A DNA stretch of 64,000 bases from an uncultured Collinsella sp. (GCA_937950325.1 CALFDJ010000008.1:86110-150109); one strand, 5' to 3'. Counted from the stretch's first letter, positions 50,437 to 58,478 are shown. A program made the numbers and translations. Notes: generated by a model not told the origin, from the sequence alone.

Positions 50437-51519
50437 TTAGTCCGCTCGAATGGTCTCCAACAGATAATCGCGCATGTACGGAATTGCAAACGAAACACAG
50501 CCGTAGCCGGCAGGCTCAATCAGTCCCGTATCGATCAGACGTTTGCGATACGACCCGACTTTATTCGCCGGCAATCCCATCTTTTTGGCAATATCACCGT
50601 TCGTAATCTCGCCGCCTTCGCATTGCGCCATCGCCGCGAGATATTGAAACTGCCGCTCCGACACCCTGCGCAGCGCGGGGGCAATCACCATGGCATTGAA
50701 ACTATCAAGAGCCGCCTGGACACCCTTGCGAGCCGCCTCTTCACTCACGCTCTCCGACCCGCTGCGCGCAGCAACCTGCCAAGCGTAATATCCGACCAAC
50801 TGGACCATAAAGGGATAGCCTGCCGAAGCCTTTGTCAAAAGCTCAGCAACGCCTTCGTCGAGTTCCTTGCCCGCACGCCTCATCGTATCCTCAAACGATC
50901 CGCCGACTTCAAAATCTGAAAGCCGCGTGAGTTCGATATGCTTCGCCCTCTGAAGGAACGTCAACGTATCATCCACCACCACGCCATCCACAGAGGTTGG
51001 CAAACCAGCGAATGCAAAGGCGACATTCGCCCCTTGGCGAATCAAGAGCTGCATTTCATTACCCAGCTCGCGCATTTCCTCAGTTGAGGCGTCCTGAATC
51101 TCATCGAGTGTGATGAGCAAACCACCTCGCTTCGCGGCATCGTACATCGCCTCGCCCAGATGAGAGGCTGACTTCGACAGTTCCACGGAGCCAAGGCTGA
51201 CTCCTAAAATCGATGGGGAAATCGACATTGATGCAAGACGAACATTTCGCTGCAGAGCCTCGAGAATTCTGTCGCAAAAACCGGCATTTGAGGCAACGTC
51301 GACAACCTCGAATCCTTTTTTGCGCGCAAGATCGCCCAATGCGTTGAGGAGCACCGTTTTACCCGTGCCTCGGACACCCGAGATGCGCATGAGTCGATCG
51401 GGGGCACCAGGGCCATTCTCAAGAGCCTCGGCAAAGTCATCCAAAACAGCGTCGCGTCCGATAAGCTCAGGTGGATTCATGCCCGCTGTTGGCTTAAAGG
51501 GATTAACAGCTTTTGACAT
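50437..51519 (-). CDS. Stand-alone AAA/STAND-like ATPase with C-terminal winged helix
   Basis: A 360-residue cytosolic protein. Walker A is GVRGTGKT at 48-55 and Walker B is LLITLDEIQD (Asp139, Glu140); FAFAGLPTSVDGV gives a sensor-1-like strand. The C-terminal 90 residues form a winged helix (RRVSERQFQYLAAMAQCEGGEITNGDIAKKMGLPANKVGSYRKRLIDTGLI). This is the layout of archaeal-type ATPases often encoded alone and sometimes linked to mobile or defence DNA. GGAGG precedes the ATG, and three 19-base repeats lie just upstream. Its role is unknown. Confidence 0.82.
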   Translation of the reverse strand: MSKAVNPFKPTAGMNPPELIGRDAVLDDFAEALENGPGAPDRLMRISGVRGTGKTVLLNALGDLARKKGFEVVDVASNAGFCDRILEALQRNVRLASMSISPSILGVSLGSVELSKSASHLGEAMYDAAKRGGLLITLDEIQDASTEEMRELGNEMQLLIRQGANVAFAFAGLPTSVDGVVVDDTLTFLQRAKHIELTRLSDFEVGGSFEDTMRRAGKELDEGVAELLTKASAGYPFMVQLVGYYAWQVAARSGSESVSEEAARKGVQAALDSFNAMVIAPALRRVSERQFQYLAAMAQCEGGEITNGDIAKKMGLPANKVGSYRKRLIDTGLIEPAGYGCVSFAIPYMRDYLLETIRAD

Positions 51520-51537
51520 TCGACCTCCTCTGCCAGT

Positions 51538-51594
51538 TTTAACAACTTTAACAAAGTTTAGCAACTTTAGCAGAGTTTAACAGTTTTAGCAGGC
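51538..51594. repeat. Three tandem 19-base repeats in the ATPase promoter
   Basis: Units at 51538-51556, 51557-51575 and 51576-51594, each made of two TTTA[AG]CA half-units about 9-10 bases apart. That puts six half-sites on one face of the helix, 19 bases before the ATPase start. The pattern is that of an autoregulatory operator array or iterons. Confidence 0.75.
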
Positions 51595-51680
51595 TCGGCG
51601 GCTTTATGCCTTACCGATTCTGTCGGGTCCTTCCGCCCGCGCCGATACAAATAGCGCGGTGCGGCCCCTCTATACCGCCC

Positions 51681-54122
51681 CTACCCCAGCGAGCGGTTGA
51701 GGGAGCCGAGCTCATCGTTGCCCATGGTGCGCCACATTTGATAGATGCAGCCGCGCGCCAGGAAAAAGAAGCCGTTGTCGACGAGTTGCACGGCGGCATC
51801 CGCGAGTTGATTGGTCACGGCGGGCACCGGCGGCAGCTCAAGACCTGCCTTGCGGATAGTCTCGACAGCCTCCTCAAACGTGGGCGGTTTGATGACGCCC
51901 ATCTCGTTCATAAGGCCCTGCATTTCCTCCTGCGCACTGCCACCCGACTCCTCGCCGCGCGGCACCAGGCGGTAGCACGCCAGCGCCAGCTCGAGCTGGT
52001 CGCAGTTCCAGTAGGCGAATGCCAGGCGATAGAACAGGTAACCGATCGAAGTTCGGTCGCTGGCGATGCGCAGGCCGTGGCGCGCCACCTCGATAATCTC
52101 GTCATAGCGCTCCAGACGTGCCAGCACGTTGATCAGGGCAAAGTGAGACTGCATAGACGAGCGTGCCAAATCGTAGAGACGACGCACCTCGGGCAGCGCA
52201 CGCTCAAAGTTCTCTTGTTCGGCGTAAAAGCTGCAAATCTCGTGCTGGGCAAAATACAGCGCATCGGGAGCGCGAAGGATACGCACGGAACGGTCCTCCT
52301 CCATCACCGGCAGCACCATGCGCACCAGCTGGTTGTCGCAGAACTGGGTCTGCACTGGGCCCGTCGCCAAAAGCTCAGCAACCGTACACTTGGCTTCCAG
52401 CTCCTCGACAAGGCGAGAAAAGCCCTCGAAAGCACCAGCTCGGTCAACTTTGAATTGCTCGCGCAGCTCGACGACACGGGCGACATACGGATCGTTGTCC
52501 TCCTCCATGACCTCAAGCTCGTCAGCCGTATCAGCGAGCAGCAAATCGCGAAGCGCAGGCGGCAATGAACGATGGTCATCACGTGGTCGGGCGTGAACCT
52601 CTGCAGGCTCAATCATGTCCGGAGCATCTGCCTCATATGCCTCGAGCAAATGCTTGCAGGGCATGTCGTCCATATCCATGCTCTCAAGATCCTTGGCGAC
52701 AGAAACGCAATCAGCCAGATAGGCCGCACGGCCAAAGGAATACGTTTCGACAACGCGCTCGCCCTGCTCGCCGTCGGGAGCCGCAATCTGCACGTAGCAG
52801 CGCGTGATGCGAGTGCCCGAAGCAAAGCAAGCCGCCGCGAGTGTAAGCGCGATACGCGCATCGTGCTCAGTGGCCCATGCCGTGCGCTTAGGCTCATCCA
52901 CCTCGCGCCAGGCGTCATCTTGAGCATCGTATTCGCGCTGCGGCATAGCATCGACAACCGTGCGGCCAAATCGCACCAGCATGATGCCCTCGGCAACGTT
53001 CGCTCGATAGGTATAGTCGAGCCGCGTGACCACGTTGAGCGCTTCTACGAGACGTGCAAAGCGAGTGCGAACGTCCCACTCGCCACCCGGCTGGCACGCA
53101 ACCGTCCCCGGCTTGGCCCACGGGTTGTCATTCGACAGCGTTTCGAGCAAGCGAGGAACGTCGTTTGTCGTCTTGCTGATATGCCATAGGTCAAAGAGCG
53201 AGCAGCCCTCAAAGCTTGGCGACGAGGCAACGGGGCCCAACCCTGCCCCAATACGCTCAAGGATGCCCGATAGGCGGTTCAGGCGGCACTCGACGGCAAG
53301 CAGGGTATCGATCTCGTCCTGGTCCAGCAGGCTACGGTCAAAATTGAGATAGAAGAGCCTCGAGCGATCGATGCGCGCCAGGCTCATTTCGGTTTTGGCC
53401 GCGATGGTGCGCAGGCGTGGCAGATTAACTTCGCCCATCAAAGCGGCGGCATAGCGCTCAATGCCACTTGGATTATCTGCATGGTCAATGCGGTAGAGCA
53501 ACGTTTCGATTGCATCGGGCAGCGGCGTGGAATCAAAACCCAGCAGTACCTCAACCGGCTCGGGGAGTTTTACAAGTTTGATCTTGTCGACGGCATTTTT
53601 CATGCCCTCGTCGAGGCCGTCACCGTCTGCCGTGCCTAAGACAGCGTTTTCAGAATCGGCAAATACCACGTAACGCAAGAACATCGAGGCCATGAACTCG
53701 CCGTAGCGAAGGCTGCGCGTCGAATTCCACGTCTCGCGATCGGATTGTTCGCGCATGGTGCCTTCGGGAGAGCCGATGACTCGCGCCCGGGAGTACATCG
53801 TCCCATCGGTACCCCTGACCGCAATCTCACCGATGTTGGAATCGGACTCGTCGAGAATCAGTTGCATGTCGGGATCGTCGGGCAGCGACATCTCGTTAAC
53901 GGGACGGTCCACCTTATAGACCTCACCCGAAACGCTCACGTAGCCCAAAAGCGACACATGGCTTTTGCCGACGAATTCGACGACATAGCATGATTCATGC
54001 GGGTCCTCGCCAAAGAGCTTCCAAACCACGCCATACGAACGTCCCGCAGGCTGCTCGGGCATGGTCGAAAAGCGCTTTTTGGGATCGAGAAACCTGAGCT
54101 TGTATGTCGGACGCTCTGCCAC
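51681..54122 (-). CDS. Large TPR-containing protein of unknown function
   Basis: An 813-residue soluble protein with a GTG start after AGGGTGAT. I recognise no catalytic domain. Residues about 1-140 are beta-rich (SYGVVWKLFGEDPHESCYVVEFVGKS). The middle part is alpha-helical with no known signature. Residues about 630-735 look like TPR units (ALPEVRRLYDLARSSMQSHFALINVLARL, then SIGYLFYRLAFAYWNCDQLELALACYRLVP). No signal peptide or membrane helix is seen. It lies between the ATPase and tRNA-Arg, 161 bases from the ATPase start. It is probably a lineage-specific scaffold; a relation to the ATPase is only a guess. Confidence 0.75.
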   Translation of the reverse strand: MAERPTYKLRFLDPKKRFSTMPEQPAGRSYGVVWKLFGEDPHESCYVVEFVGKSHVSLLGYVSVSGEVYKVDRPVNEMSLPDDPDMQLILDESDSNIGEIAVRGTDGTMYSRARVIGSPEGTMREQSDRETWNSTRSLRYGEFMASMFLRYVVFADSENAVLGTADGDGLDEGMKNAVDKIKLVKLPEPVEVLLGFDSTPLPDAIETLLYRIDHADNPSGIERYAAALMGEVNLPRLRTIAAKTEMSLARIDRSRLFYLNFDRSLLDQDEIDTLLAVECRLNRLSGILERIGAGLGPVASSPSFEGCSLFDLWHISKTTNDVPRLLETLSNDNPWAKPGTVACQPGGEWDVRTRFARLVEALNVVTRLDYTYRANVAEGIMLVRFGRTVVDAMPQREYDAQDDAWREVDEPKRTAWATEHDARIALTLAAACFASGTRITRCYVQIAAPDGEQGERVVETYSFGRAAYLADCVSVAKDLESMDMDDMPCKHLLEAYEADAPDMIEPAEVHARPRDDHRSLPPALRDLLLADTADELEVMEEDNDPYVARVVELREQFKVDRAGAFEGFSRLVEELEAKCTVAELLATGPVQTQFCDNQLVRMVLPVMEEDRSVRILRAPDALYFAQHEICSFYAEQENFERALPEVRRLYDLARSSMQSHFALINVLARLERYDEIIEVARHGLRIASDRTSIGYLFYRLAFAYWNCDQLELALACYRLVPRGEESGGSAQEEMQGLMNEMGVIKPPTFEEAVETIRKAGLELPPVPAVTNQLADAAVQLVDNGFFFLARGCIYQMWRTMGNDELGSLNRSLG

Positions 54123-54224
54123 GAAATATCACCCTGATCGATCGTCTAAAGAAAGAGCGCGCCACGGGCTCACCGAGGCGCATACTCGAAATCTTACACG
54201 AGTCGATGAGAAATAGTCCCCTTT

Positions 54225-54416
54225 GACCGAGGTTCGAATCCATGCGGGGTCCGCCTAAAAGAAAAGCCCCCGTTGCCGGAGGCTTTCAATTTCAATTGGT
54301 GCGGCGTATAGGATTCCGCGTATCCGCTTGCGCGGATCCGCACCGGCTTCGCCCGCCTGCCGGCGCGCTCGCCCGCGGGCTAAAAACGCTCCGCGTTTTC
54401 TTTACGCCCGCGCCTC
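54225..54416. repeat. tRNA-associated repeat unit beside tRNA-Arg
   Basis: A 192-base unit with the same plan as the one at tRNA-Ser: GACCGAGGTTCGAATCC (from 54225, repeated from 54417), a terminator-like hairpin AAGCCCCCG...GGAGGCTT (54257-54286, repeated at 54449-54478), a copy of the tRNA-Arg 3' end TTGGTGCGGCGTATAGGATT (repeated in the real gene), then hairpins ending with the shared block 54369-54414. It covers most of the 521-base gap 54123-54643. Confidence 0.85.
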
Positions 54417-54487
54417 GACCGAGGTTCGAATCCATGCGGTGTTTACGTAAAAGAAAAGCCCCCGTTGCCGGAGGCTTTAAGTTCAAT

Positions 54488-54564
54488 TGGTGCGGCGTAT
54501 AGGATTCGAACCTATGACGTTCTGATTCGTAGTCAGACCCTCTATCCAGCTGAGGTAACGCCGC
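54488..54564 (-). tRNA. tRNA-Arg (ACG)
   Basis: A 77-base gene including an encoded CCA. Acceptor GCGGCGT/ACGCCGC with discriminator A, D arm with CAGCTGGATAGAG, anticodon loop CTACGAA (anticodon ACG, expected to be modified to ICG), T arm ATAGG-TTCGAAT-CCTAT. A terminator-like hairpin lies downstream at 54449-54478. Confidence 0.97.
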
Positions 54565-54643
54565 AGCGCAAGACATATAAAACCACTTTAGCTCGTTAGA
54601 GTCAAGCAAAATCTCAAACTTTTTTCGCGCGGACCGCAATTTG

Positions 54644-55021
54644 TCACGCTGCACCACAAGCATCAGCGCTTCTCGTGCGATCGATTGGCTTTTCAATCAC
54701 ATCGAACCCAGCGCCAAGCTCCCCCAGAAGCGACCGCACCCGTTGGGCACAGTCGTAGTCGGCAAACGAAATGCTCAGCATTCGGGCCACCTGATTAGAA
54801 GTTCCAACGCCATAGAAGTGCTCAAGGACAACAAGCGCCTCATGCGCCACAAACGTCTCGACCACATGCGGCGACTCCTCATAGCACCATTGCGTCAATG
54901 GTCCCTCACTCGTCTGCCGAACCACCAAGCCACCCATACCCGACGGCTCGCACGTTACCAGCAGGTGCTCCCCACCCTCATCGCTCTGGAACAAAACAAC
55001 CCGCTCGTCGAACAGCTCCAT
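54644..55021 (-). CDS. Hypothetical protein, 125 residues
   Basis: I recognise no family. The frame starts at an ATG after AAAGGGGATG and encodes a soluble alpha/beta protein (MELFDERVVLFQSDEGGEHLLVTCEPSG at the start; SNQVARMLSISFADYDCAQRVRSLLGELG later). The last 15 residues are polar and low complexity. It stands alone between tRNA-Arg and serS. The good ribosome site and codon use like the neighbours support a real gene. Confidence 0.65.
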   Translation of the reverse strand: MELFDERVVLFQSDEGGEHLLVTCEPSGMGGLVVRQTSEGPLTQWCYEESPHVVETFVAHEALVVLEHFYGVGTSNQVARMLSISFADYDCAQRVRSLLGELGAGFDVIEKPIDRTRSADACGAA

Positions 55022-55192
55022 CGCATCCCCTTTCTCTTGCTCTTAGTTAGTAAAAGCATAGCAGGTAAATGCATGTACACAGAACGTCTGTTCGTGTGTT
55101 TTCTATCGAGCTGTCCGCACGGCATGGTATAGCCGTACACAAAAAGGGCGCCTCTAAAAGGAGCGCCCTCGCAAATCGCCTATGCAGCTAGC

Positions 55193-56476
55193 TTACGCGA
55201 CCGGCTCGATCTTCTCGAGGCCGCCCATGTAGGGACGCAGAACCTCGGGGATCGTGATGGTGCCGTCGGCGTTCTGGTAGTTTTCCAGAATGGCAGCCAT
55301 GGTACGGCCAGCCGGCAGGCCGGAACCGTTAAGGGTGTGCAGGTAGCGCGAGCCCTTGAAGTTCTCAGGGTCGCGATACTTGATGTTGGCGCGACGGGCC
55401 TGGAAGTCGCCGCAATTGGAGCAGGAGCTGATCTCCTTGTAGGCGTTGTAGCTCGGCAGCCAAACCTCGACGTCGTAGGTCTGACGGGCAGAGAAGCCCA
55501 GGTCGCCGGTGCACAGGCTAATCACGCGATACGGCAGGCCCAGCTGCTGCAGCAGGTACTCGGCCTCGGCGGTCATGCTCTCGAGCTCCTCGTCGGACTC
55601 CTCCGGCTTGGCGAACTTGACCATCTCGACCTTGTCGAACTCGTGCTGGCGAATGATGCCGCGGGTGTCGCGACCGGCGGAACCGGCCTCCTCGCGGAAG
55701 CAGGGGGTGAAGGCAGTGTAGCGGCGAGGCAGAGTGTCGGCGTCCAGAACCTCACCGGCATGCAGGTTAGTCAGTACGACCTCGGCGGTAGGGATCAGGA
55801 AGTTGTCGCCCGAGACGTGATAGGCGTCGTCCTCAAACTTGGGCAGCTGGCCCGTACCGAACATGGTCTGACGCTTGACGACGATGGGCGGCCACCACTC
55901 CTTGAAGCCACGGCTCGTGTGCGTGTCCAGGAAGAAGTTGATAAGGGCGCGCTCCAGGCGGGCGCCGGCGCCACCGAGAACGGTGAAGCGGCTACCGGAG
56001 AGCTTGTTGCCGCGCTCGAAGTCGAGGATGTCCAGATCGGTGCCCAGATCCCAGTGCGGCTTAAAGTCGAAGTCGAACTCGCGCGGGGTGCCCCAGCGGC
56101 GACGCTCGATGTTCTCGTCCTCGTCCTTACCGTACGGGGTGGCCTCGCACGGAATGTTGGGCAGGTGTGCCATGAAGTCGTACTGCTCCTGCTCAAGAGC
56201 GGTACGGCGCTCGGCCAGACCGTCGATCTTCTCGTTGACGGCGCGCACGGCCTCCTTGGCGGCCTCGGCCTCGTCCTTCTTGCCCTCCTTCATCAGGGCG
56301 CCAATCTTCTTGGACTCGGCGTTACGCGTGGCCTGGAGCTCCTCGACCTCGGTGATGACGGCACGGCGCTCGTCGTCGAGTTCAAAGAACTTCTCGCGAT
56401 CCCAAGACGTCTGGCGATTTGCCATGGCGGTATCGATGGCATCGGGGTTCTCGCGAACAAACTTGATATCAAGCAT
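55193..56476 (-). CDS. serS: Seryl-tRNA synthetase
   Basis: A 427-residue class II synthetase. An N-terminal antiparallel coiled coil (about 25-105) grips the long arm of tRNA-Ser. The catalytic domain shows motif 2 in PCFREEAGSAGRDTRGIIRQHEFDKVEMVKF and motif 3 in TLNGSGLPAGRTMAAILENYQ. The start MLDIKFVREN follows GGAGG. It diverges from the small membrane-protein gene at 56588. Confidence 0.96.
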   Translation of the reverse strand: MLDIKFVRENPDAIDTAMANRQTSWDREKFFELDDERRAVITEVEELQATRNAESKKIGALMKEGKKDEAEAAKEAVRAVNEKIDGLAERRTALEQEQYDFMAHLPNIPCEATPYGKDEDENIERRRWGTPREFDFDFKPHWDLGTDLDILDFERGNKLSGSRFTVLGGAGARLERALINFFLDTHTSRGFKEWWPPIVVKRQTMFGTGQLPKFEDDAYHVSGDNFLIPTAEVVLTNLHAGEVLDADTLPRRYTAFTPCFREEAGSAGRDTRGIIRQHEFDKVEMVKFAKPEESDEELESMTAEAEYLLQQLGLPYRVISLCTGDLGFSARQTYDVEVWLPSYNAYKEISSCSNCGDFQARRANIKYRDPENFKGSRYLHTLNGSGLPAGRTMAAILENYQNADGTITIPEVLRPYMGGLEKIEPVA

Positions 56477-56505
56477 TAGATCCTCCGGCGATATACATTC
56501 CATTT

Positions 56506-56517
56506 AGGTTGCAACCT
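56506..56517. promoter_or_regulatory. Palindrome between serS and the small membrane-protein gene
   Basis: AGGTTGCAACCT, a perfect 12-bp palindrome, 30 bases upstream of serS and 71 upstream of the divergent gene. It could be an operator for either; nothing further can be said. Confidence 0.35.
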
Positions 56518-56587
56518 TGTACATGTATGGGCAAGTATATACTTATGAGCGTTTACGACCCAACTCAACTACGCAAGAAGGCACCCA

Positions 56588-56761
56588 ATGGACGCAGTTT
56601 TTTCCTTTTTGTTTGGCACCCGCACCGGTTTTGCCATCCTTTTCGCCGGCGGCATCCTGCTATTTGCGATTCTTGCCTTTGTGATGGAGAAGCGCACCCA
56701 TAAGATGTATGTCGACCGCGGCCCCAAGTCCGAGGATGAGGAAGACAGCTTCTGGGACTAA
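56588..56761 (+). CDS. Small single-helix membrane protein, 57 residues
   Basis: ATG after AAGAAGG. The protein starts MDAVFSFLFGTRTGFAILF, continues as one transmembrane helix (about 13-33), then a basic stretch EKRTHKMY and an acidic tail PKSEDEEDSFWD. The charge pattern (positive right after the helix, acidic end) fits an N-out, C-in small membrane protein. No family is recognised. It is transcribed away from serS and its stop codon touches the repeat element at 56761. Confidence 0.7.
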   Translation: MDAVFSFLFGTRTGFAILFAGGILLFAILAFVMEKRTHKMYVDRGPKSEDEEDSFWD

Positions 56762-56912
56762 CCTGCCAAAAAGAGACAGGCTTATTTTGGTCGGTTTTAT
56801 CTGGGCAAACGCAAGCGCCCCGCAACTGGAATTGAGCCAGTTGCGGGGCGCTTTTTGCTCAAGGTACAAAACCGCAGGAAAAACCTGCCAAAATAAATCT
56901 GTCCCTTATTGG
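56761..56912. repeat. Nested hairpin with CCAAAAAG-family arms, bidirectional terminator
   Basis: The left arm 56766-56795 pairs with 56883-56912 at 24 of 30 positions. Inside is a perfect 17-bp stem (AGCGCCCCGCAACTGG side, 56813-56829/56837-56853) followed by TTTT. 56761-56812 is the second copy of the repeat at 12659. It separates the convergent small membrane-protein gene and proC. Confidence 0.85.
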
Positions 56913-56917
56913 TCAGT

Positions 56918-57688
56918 TTACTGGAGGGTTGCGTCGATGGCCTTGACGAGGGCGCTGCGCATGCCGGCGTCCTCGAGCGCGACGACGCCTTTGATGGTAG
57001 CACCGCCGGGCGAGCACACGGCATCCTTCATCGCTGCGGGATGCTGACCGGTTGCAAGCTGCAGCTTTGCCGTACCCAGCACCATCTGGCTCACAATGCG
57101 ATAGGCATCGGTGCGCGGAATACCGTGTTTGACAGCCGCATCGCCCAGAGCCTCGATCGCCATGGCGACAAACGCCGGGGCGCAACCGCCCACGGCACCG
57201 CCCACAAACAGCAGACTCGTATCGAGCTCGACCACCGCACCGAGCTTGCCAAGCAGATCAAGCACCACTGCGCTCTGCTCATCACTAAGCGTGGAAGCCT
57301 TCTCGCAGGCGATGACGCCCTCGCCCACCGAAACCGGTGTGTTGGGCACCGTCGAGATGTGCGCGACGCCCGGCAGGACCTGCTCCCACTTGGCACTGTC
57401 CCAAGTCCAGGCAACCGACAGAACGACCTTGTCGGCAAGAATGTCCTTGAGCGGGGCGAATGCCTTCTCGATCATGTACGGTTTGACCGCAGCGACCACG
57501 ATATCGGATGCGGCGACAACCTCGGCGGCATCATGGCAGGCGACCATGCCGCGCGCCTCGCAGCGCTCAACCAGTGCGTCGTAGCGACCCGCGCAGGCGC
57601 ACATGTCGCTCGCAGCTACACCGGCAGCGATCCAGCCATCGGCCATAGCGCTCGCCATATTGCCAAAACCGACAAATCCAATCTTCAT
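56918..57688 (-). CDS. proC: Pyrroline-5-carboxylate reductase
   Basis: A 256-residue NAD(P)H-dependent enzyme for the last step of proline synthesis. The Rossmann motif GFVGFGNMASAMADG is at the N-terminus. The C-terminal dimer domain has VGGAVGGCAPAFVAMAIEAL and the signature region HPAAMKDAVCSPGGATIKGVVALEDAGMR. The start MKIGFVGFG follows GAAAGGA. It lies 73 bases after rlmH in the same direction. Confidence 0.94.
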   Translation of the reverse strand: MKIGFVGFGNMASAMADGWIAAGVAASDMCACAGRYDALVERCEARGMVACHDAAEVVAASDIVVAAVKPYMIEKAFAPLKDILADKVVLSVAWTWDSAKWEQVLPGVAHISTVPNTPVSVGEGVIACEKASTLSDEQSAVVLDLLGKLGAVVELDTSLLFVGGAVGGCAPAFVAMAIEALGDAAVKHGIPRTDAYRIVSQMVLGTAKLQLATGQHPAAMKDAVCSPGGATIKGVVALEDAGMRSALVKAIDATLQ

Positions 57689-57761
57689 ATCGCATAGTCC
57701 TTTCAGACACATTCCTCAAAACGAAAGGTATTGTCCCACGCCATTGTTTCGTATTGCCGAC

Positions 57762-58232
57762 CTATTTGTGATACGGCTCGCCACGACTGATCTTGCAGGC
57801 GCGGTAGATTTGCTCCAGCAGCACCACGCGCGCCAGGTTATGCGGCAAGGTAATGCGTCCAAAGCTGAGCATCTCGTCGGCGCGGGCGCGCACGTCATCG
57901 CTCACGCCGTCCGATCCGCCAATCACAAAGGCGATGTCGCTGTTACCACGCAGCATAAGATCATCGAGCCGCGCCGAAAACTCCTCGCTCGAGCGCTCTT
58001 TGCCCTCAATGGCCAGCAGGATCACATGCGCTCGAGGCGGCAGGGCTGCAAGTATCGCCGCTCCCTCCTTGTCGCGCGCGGCATCCACGCCGCCCGCCTT
58101 AGCCGGGTCGATATCGGCCACCTCGCGGATATCCACCTTGGCATAGGCACCTAGGCGCTTGGTGTACTCGGCGCACGCGTCCTTCCAAAAGCGCTCCTTG
58201 AGCTTACCGACGCAAACGACGGTGTATTTCAC
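57762..58232 (-). CDS. rlmH: 23S rRNA pseudouridine-1915 N3-methyltransferase RlmH
   Basis: A 156-residue SPOUT methyltransferase. It shows the knot motifs LLAIEGKERSSEEFS, FVIGGSDGVS and the C-terminal LEQIYRACKISRGEPYHK, all diagnostic of RlmH. GTG start. Its start lies 6 bases from the stop of the SPFH protein, so the two were co-transcribed in the coriobacterium. It is the last complete gene of the coriobacterial part. Confidence 0.95.
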   Translation of the reverse strand: MKYTVVCVGKLKERFWKDACAEYTKRLGAYAKVDIREVADIDPAKAGGVDAARDKEGAAILAALPPRAHVILLAIEGKERSSEEFSARLDDLMLRGNSDIAFVIGGSDGVSDDVRARADEMLSFGRITLPHNLARVVLLEQIYRACKISRGEPYHK

Positions 58233-58238
58233 GCGTGT

Positions 58239-58478
58239 CTACTCCTTCGAATCGTTTTGAACTTTGCTGGCTGTCAGCATCTGCTCGAACATCGAGGCCG
58301 ACTGCGAGAAATCGCTCGGCAGCACGACCGTCGAGGTTTTACCCGTGCGAGCGAACTCCGTCATCATCTCGGACCACTGCGTAAACATGAACAGCTGGTT
58401 GGCCTCATCGTTGCCAACACCTGTCTCCTGGATAATCTCGAGCGAGTCCTTAATGCCCAGCGCGATCGCCTTGCGGAT
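58239..58478 (-). CDS. C-terminal end of an SPFH/band-7 protein (partial, cut at the join)
   Basis: About 80 codons up to the TAG at 58239 read GIKDSLEIIQETGVGNDEAN, then a stretch with STVVLPSDFS. This is the typical tail of slipin/stomatin-like SPFH proteins and is unlike any CarA. Everything upstream has been replaced by carA sequence in the same frame. The 5' limit is uncertain within 58455-58478, where both parents would encode IRKAIALG. Confidence 0.72.
   Translation of the reverse strand: MRKAIALGIKDSLEIIQETGVGNDEANQLFMFTQWSEMMTEFARTGKTSTVVLPSDFSQSASMFEQMLTASKVQNDSKE

Noticed and set aside
49806..54416. Integron attC sites or a CRISPR array
   Set aside because: There are no short direct repeats with regular unique spacers, no cas or integrase gene, and the repeats are tRNA-derived.
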